A stretch of DNA of 64,000 nucleotides from SSF53 sp036170535. Lineage in GTDB: Bacteria; Spirochaetota; Leptospiria; Leptospirales; Leptonemataceae. The position numbers and the translations under genes are program-made. Where the stretch lies: positions 65,087 to 129,086 of the forward strand of contig JAVHPJ010000116.1 in NCBI GenBank assembly GCA_036170535.1, in the 5' to 3' direction. Under the pieces are notes generated by a model, which did not search any database, was not told the origin of the DNA, and saw only the letters and a program-made list of their open reading frames with translations. Shown in pieces: positions 59,974 to 64,000 of this stretch (position 1 is the first letter of the stretch; every line of letters begins with the position of its first letter).

Positions 59974-62964
59974 TTACCTCTGAATTCGACGCACCGCTTC
60001 TTCCAGGCGGCGCGAAATATGCGCGTAGGTTTTTGTGGGCGAAAAACCGCGCGTCTCCGCCTCCAACTCTTCATAAGGTATGACTTTGCCGATCTCCACG
60101 CGCACATCCGCCGACCGCATGACCACCGTCTTGCCCTTGGGCAAGGCGACATGCGTATTATAAAGCCGCATGGGCAGCACGTCCGCGCGCGTTTGGGCAA
60201 CCAGATAGCCCAGGCCATGCCGGAAGGTCTGCATCTTGCCGTCCTGAGAGCGCGTGCCCTCCGGAAAGATCAACAGCGGGCCGCCGCGATTCAGAAAGTC
60301 CATGCCGTTTTTTAAGGCACGCGCATAACTCTGCGTTTCACCGCGCTCAATCGGTATCAAGTTTAAGAAATTCCCGAAGAACGTCGACTTGACAAAGCGA
60401 TCGAAGAAATAGTCGCGCGCGGCGAGAATGCCCATGTCGCGTCCGTATTCGCCGAGCGCATACCACACCAGGCCGTAGTCGAGGTGACTGGCATGATTGG
60501 CGATGACGACCACGTGGTTATTATTCAGCGGAATATGGTCGCGACCGGTGATTTTCGCATTTAATACGCGGCGATAAAACCACATCTGAAGCTGATACAG
60601 AAAATCCGAAGTTGGTCGCTGAATCCAGGCCGGCAGCTCGACGCCTTCTTCCGGCAAATGCAGCGGGCCGCGCTTCCGATTGCGCCCCAGCTCTTCCTGC
60701 CATTGGACCAGGCGTTTCTGCAGCTTTTGCGGCGTCGCCATTTCGAGCAAGGCTTCCGGCGTAACGCGCCCGCCGCTGATGAACTCAACGTGATCGGCGA
60801 AACGCGCGAGCGCCTCCGGCGACAGTTCAGCGAATCTTTTGGTCGCGCGATTATCGTTAAATCGCGCCAGATGATCGGCGGCCCAGCTTTGAGATTCCGG
60901 CGGGACGCTCGTCTCCGTTTCGGCGCGTTTACGCTGGCGTTCGCGCGCTTCCCGCAGGCTCTTTAACGCGGTGCGCCGCAAAAGATGCAGCCGATCGCGA
61001 AATTCCAGGTCGTCTTGCGCAAAAGCGGCGCGCAACGTTTCCGTGAAGCCCGAGCCGTTTCGATCGCCGCTGCGCTTGCCAATTTGTAAAATTGATTTAA
61101 AGCGCTTGTCCAGCACCGGGAATATCCAGCGAAAGACCGCGTCGATATGAAAATCCGCAAGATATTCGATGGAATCCAGCGCCGGCGGATTAAAGTAGAA
61201 AATTCCGCTTTCTTCGGGAGGCAAACGGCGCCAGAGATCAATGCCGTTCTGGTTTTCGAAAACCGGATAGCCGTGATTCATAAACGGCATAAACTCCTGG
61301 AAGATCCGATTTTTCATCAGACTCAGCTGATAAAAGCGCTCCACGTTCCCCTGCACGCGCTGATACAGATCCTGGCCAAAGGGCGGCAACCGACGGGAAT
61401 CAAAGTTCTCGATGCGATCGCGCGCGCGCGTAAGAAAGCCCAACATGCGCGGACTGGAAAAACGCTGATAGGCGCGCTTGGTTACCGGATACGATTGGAG
61501 ATTGCGCGTCATGAAGCGTTCAAGCGGCGTCTGGTCTTCGCCGTCGCGATCGCGCATCTTGCTCTGCAACACGTTCAAAATCCGATTGGGCGTAATGGGC
61601 GTGTCCAACGGACCGGCGGCCGCCTGGTAAACCGGCGCGGCCTCGTCGCGTAAAAGCGCGCACATCGCCAGCACGGAGGTGGCGGCCACAAAATCGACGG
61701 GGATAATGTCGAGCTGCGCCTCGCGGCGTTCACCGGGCTCATCCGAGAGCGAAGGCAACATGCGGTGCCCTTTGTAAATCAAATACATCAAGGGCGCCGA
61801 TCCCTGGATGCCTTCGTTCCAGCCCGGGAAGGGATAACGCACCGAAGTTTCGACGATGGAAGGGCGCACGATCGTCCATTTGACCCGATCCGAAAACGAC
61901 TTCACGGTGAGTTCGGCGAGGGTCTTGGTGTAGGTATAAACGTTGGGACGATTGTAGCGTTCCGCTCGTTCGCGCCCGACGCGAATCAGTTCGTCGCGCG
62001 CCGCCATGGTGCGCAGATTTTTGGCCGTCTTTTCGATCAGGCGATCGGATACGTCTTCGCGTCCGATGCGCTTGAGATCCTGGGCCGCCTGACGCCGGTA
62101 CTCGTCGAGCGTTTCCGGACGATCGTAGCGCGCTTTGATTTCCGCTACCGCGCGCAGAGAATCTTCGATCTCGCGCGGCGCGTCAATGACGACCTCGTTG
62201 CCGGAGGACGTAATCACGCGATCTGAGACGATTTCTTCCGGAGAGCGGTCGCGATACTTTTGCCGATCGGCGACGTAACAGGTGGAAATATGCACGTAGC
62301 GGCGCTGCTCCATTTCCGAGACCAGACTCAACACCTCGCGCGTGGCGATCGTATTGGCGTTGAGGCTCAAATCCAGCGGCGGATTAAACTCCACGTTGCC
62401 CGCGGTATTCAGGACGATATCGACATTCTTCTTGAGTTCGTCGCGGTCCTCGGGATTGAGCGCGAGCCCGGGGCGCGCCGCGTCGCCTTCGACCACGATA
62501 ATCTTTTCTTCCGCCAGTCGGCGAAACATCTCCGCGTCGCCGTCCAGGGTCGTAAACACGGGCGAGTTCAGAATCTCGTGATTGAGTCGGTCGCGGCCGG
62601 TGCGACCGTGGGTCGGTCGAATCAGCAGATAAATTCGCTCCATATCCGGCGCATATTTGAACAGCATGTAGAGCATGACGCGGCCCAGAAAGCCGGTGCC
62701 GCCCACGACCAGGATTTTCTTGCCCCGCAGAGTTTCGCGCACGCTGAGCGGGCTATCCGCAATCGCGGCCGTGGAGCGGCGCGACTCCGCAAACGGTGGC
62801 CGTCCGGCCTGCGCGCCAGCGCTTGCGTCCGCAAACGAAGCGCCTTCGCGCGACTCGCGCTCAGCGATATAGCGCCGCAGATCTTCCAGACTCAACTGAT
62901 CCAGTGCGAGCGGCGCCTCGCCGCCCGCGGCGCTGCGCTTCTTTTTGCTTCGAGTTTCGCTCAT
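59974..62964 (-). CDS. Fused fatty acyl reductase (NAD_binding_4) and PlsC-type acyltransferase
   Basis: 996 residues. After a 75-residue polar head comes a thioester-reductase/fatty-acyl-CoA-reductase-like Rossmann domain: KILVVGGTGFLGRVMLYML, NTAGNVEFNPPLDL, VHISTCYVAD and the YxxxK in VYTYTKTLAELTVK, then IVRPSIVETS. A middle region of 350 residues includes a charged helical linker. The last 250 residues are an acyltransferase: VIANHASHLDYGLVWY (HX4D), IPIERGE, LLIFPEGTRSQDG. Such a fusion could reduce an acyl thioester and esterify a product, as in wax or ether-lipid synthesis. Cytoplasmic, probably membrane-bound. Confidence 0.9.
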   Translation of the reverse strand: MSETRSKKKRSAAGGEAPLALDQLSLEDLRRYIAERESREGASFADASAGAQAGRPPFAESRRSTAAIADSPLSVRETLRGKKILVVGGTGFLGRVMLYMLFKYAPDMERIYLLIRPTHGRTGRDRLNHEILNSPVFTTLDGDAEMFRRLAEEKIIVVEGDAARPGLALNPEDRDELKKNVDIVLNTAGNVEFNPPLDLSLNANTIATREVLSLVSEMEQRRYVHISTCYVADRQKYRDRSPEEIVSDRVITSSGNEVVIDAPREIEDSLRAVAEIKARYDRPETLDEYRRQAAQDLKRIGREDVSDRLIEKTAKNLRTMAARDELIRVGRERAERYNRPNVYTYTKTLAELTVKSFSDRVKWTIVRPSIVETSVRYPFPGWNEGIQGSAPLMYLIYKGHRMLPSLSDEPGERREAQLDIIPVDFVAATSVLAMCALLRDEAAPVYQAAAGPLDTPITPNRILNVLQSKMRDRDGEDQTPLERFMTRNLQSYPVTKRAYQRFSSPRMLGFLTRARDRIENFDSRRLPPFGQDLYQRVQGNVERFYQLSLMKNRIFQEFMPFMNHGYPVFENQNGIDLWRRLPPEESGIFYFNPPALDSIEYLADFHIDAVFRWIFPVLDKRFKSILQIGKRSGDRNGSGFTETLRAAFAQDDLEFRDRLHLLRRTALKSLREARERQRKRAETETSVPPESQSWAADHLARFNDNRATKRFAELSPEALARFADHVEFISGGRVTPEALLEMATPQKLQKRLVQWQEELGRNRKRGPLHLPEEGVELPAWIQRPTSDFLYQLQMWFYRRVLNAKITGRDHIPLNNNHVVVIANHASHLDYGLVWYALGEYGRDMGILAARDYFFDRFVKSTFFGNFLNLIPIERGETQSYARALKNGMDFLNRGGPLLIFPEGTRSQDGKMQTFRHGLGYLVAQTRADVLPMRLYNTHVALPKGKTVVMRSADVRVEIGKVIPYEELEAETRGFSPTKTYAHISRRLEEAVRRIQR

Positions 62965-63345
62965 AGGGTTCCTTCACGCGCCAACTGTCTCGTCGGCAGG
63001 CGCAGCCATCATCCAGTCCGCCGTGCAGCGGCGACATGCAGACAGGGTGAGTCGCTGAAAAGATCCTGGTCAAGAACATTGTCCCCGGACGCCGGGCGGA
63101 CAACGATGCGTCAGAGTCTGACAAACCGCCTCGTCAAAAAGCGGCTCAGGAAGGGCGGTGTGGGCTCGAACAGCCAGACAGTATCTCTCACAGGCGACTC
63201 TGGTGAATTTCGGACGCCAGACGATGAGAGTGTTCGGCATGGGCGCGGAGGAAAAGGCGACTCCGCAGCGCACCAGCCCGGAGGCCAGTAGCAAACCGAC
63301 CGCAGAACGCGGCCGGTCGGGAGAGGCGAAACAGGAATCAGAGTT
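62965..63345. other. Intergenic region before the AT-richer right end
   Basis: About 380 bases with no gene I can support. Open frames here have low-complexity Arg/Ser/Pro content and no neighbours in frame. From roughly 63350 the base composition drops visibly toward AT. Confidence 0.5.
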
Positions 63346-63597
63346 TTGGGATTGTTCAGAATTCTGCCGAGTGCCACGAAACATTTGACTGAATGGTTGG
63401 GTCGCAGCCAGACATTTGCAACGCCGACCAGCAATGCCCTTTATCTACAAACCTTTCATAACTTACTTAATATAGCAGTCGCAAACGGGATTCGCTTTGG
63501 TGAGAAGATGCGAGTTGGGCAGTGGGAAGTTGTATTTCAGCGAGCCTACGATGGAGGTGCGCCTGCATTGATCCATGCGGTATCGATTACGCGTTAA
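63346..63597 (+). CDS. Small unrecognised protein at the start of an AT-richer segment
   Basis: At most 83 residues from a TTG at 63346; a later start is possible. The second half looks like folded protein (LYLQTFHNLLNIAVANGIRF, MRVGQWEVVFQRAYDGGAPA), the first less so. No family known to me. It ends 14 bases before the next start on the same strand, so the two may form an operon. Its codons are less GC-rich than the rest of the window, as expected for acquired DNA. Confidence 0.4.
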   Translation: MGLFRILPSATKHLTEWLGRSQTFATPTSNALYLQTFHNLLNIAVANGIRFGEKMRVGQWEVVFQRAYDGGAPALIHAVSITR

Positions 63598-63611
63598 GAT
63601 GGGAAAATACA

Positions 63612-64000
63612 ATGGAAACTTCAATTAGCATTTGCACGACTCAATGTTTGTCCACGGAAAGTGTTTTATTCGATGGATACGCTCCCGTGCGTATAACCGT
63701 CGGCAGTTTTTCTCCGGGCACCGAGGAGACGTGCTGGTGGTGCTACGGCAATAGGTTCTCACTACTGGAAGTAGGTGTTAACTTAAGAACCAGACTAATT
63801 TTAGACGTTGCGCTAATTCTGGCGCCGCCAGAGCGGGTAGCCTTTGTAACAACGCCCGGGGAACCAATACGCGAGGAATCGGGATGGGTAAAGGTGGCTG
63901 AAACGGTTGACTTAGTTCCGGGCGAGAATCGAGAACTACCCAGCATTGAACCCTTGCCACTTCAGTGGACAGCTCAAGCAGCCGCGTTTGGTTTCTCAAA
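63612..64000 (+). CDS. Unrecognised protein, 3' end outside window
   Basis: An open frame from ATG 63612 to the window edge, 129 residues seen and no stop. It begins METSISICTTQCLSTESVLF and continues with beta-like segments such as APVRITVGSFSPGTEE, TCWWCYGNRFSLLEVGVNL and RVAFVTTPGEPIREESGWVK. A CWWC motif is notable (a CxxC pair). No signal peptide or membrane helix. The codon use is mixed, with many A/T third positions unlike the neighbours. Possibly horizontally acquired; no function assigned. Confidence 0.6.
   Translation, partial: METSISICTTQCLSTESVLFDGYAPVRITVGSFSPGTEETCWWCYGNRFSLLEVGVNLRTRLILDVALILAPPERVAFVTTPGEPIREESGWVKVAETVDLVPGENRELPSIEPLPLQWTAQAAAFGFS

Noticed and set aside
63160..63180. 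tRNA-like T-loop sequence
   Set aside because: CTCGAAC resembles part of a T-arm, but no acceptor stem, D-arm or anticodon arm can be drawn around it.
63158..63388. 76-codon plus-strand open frame
   Set aside because: Ser/Arg/Glu-rich without structure, no ribosome binding site, and it overlaps the better candidate at 63346.
1..64000. CRISPR arrays, insertion sequences, integrase or transposase genes
   Set aside because: I scanned for regularly spaced repeats, terminal inverted repeats and DDE or tyrosine recombinase motifs and saw none.

Overview
The window reads as a chromosomal segment of a GC-rich spirochaete related to the Leptospirales. The evidence is two FlaB-type (periplasmic flagellum core) flagellins, an flhF-flhG-sigma-28-flaG regulatory cluster, many short lipoproteins with loose spirochaetal lipoboxes, TRL-like lipoproteins, a LolA-like protein, EtfAB with acyl-CoA dehydrogenase and enoyl-CoA hydratase family enzymes (leptospires live on fatty acids), and a phosphofructokinase with the pyrophosphate-type signature. 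I recognise no rRNA, tRNA, CRISPR array, insertion sequence or origin. Genes are dense, on both strands, in short operons with several ATGA overlaps.

Layout. 1-4.1 kb: a fumarylacetoacetase-family gene cut by the window edge, an SRPBCC protein and thiG, and a YheT-like hydrolase. 4.1-10.6 kb: envelope proteins (VWA-FHA protein with a coupled lipoprotein, DUF4349 protein, EamA transporter), an ArsR-DoxX locus carrying a broken SRPBCC gene, and a beta-propeller lipoprotein. 10.6-14.4 kb: ROK kinase and GmhA, a dienoyl-CoA-isomerase-like crotonase, Fpg and a MerR regulator. 14.8-18.7 kb: a lipoprotein, an exported protein, and an ECF sigma with a FecR-like partner behind a leader that can fold two exclusive ways. 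18.7-23.4 kb: a giant soluble hybrid histidine kinase with a REC-STAS protein.

24-36 kb is the motility region: two flaB genes, a frame-broken TolB-like propeller lipoprotein gene, a methyltransferase, a chemoreceptor, then a probable operon flhF, flhG, membrane protein, sigma-28, two Cys-rich paralogous lipoproteins, flaG. 36-49 kb mixes central metabolism (FbaB aldolase, PPi-type PFK, EtfBA, Nudix) with lipoproteins, including a divergent pair of hydrolase-like lipoproteins and a tandem TRL pair. 49-63 kb: acyl-CoA dehydrogenase, a secreted TPR/methyltransferase-like protein coupled to a lipoprotein hydrolase, a 7TMR-DISM histidine kinase, a UbiB-like kinase, a diguanylate cyclase with two pseudo-receivers, and a 996-residue acyl-reductase/acyltransferase fusion. 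After about 63.4 kb the DNA becomes visibly more AT-rich and holds two unrecognised genes, the last running off the window.

The most interesting leads are the ECF-sigma leader switch (16876-16913), the lipoprotein pair inside the flagellar regulatory operon (31328-32249), the secreted TPR/methyltransferase-hydrolase pair (50538-53944), and the twin pseudo-receiver cyclase (58016-59383).
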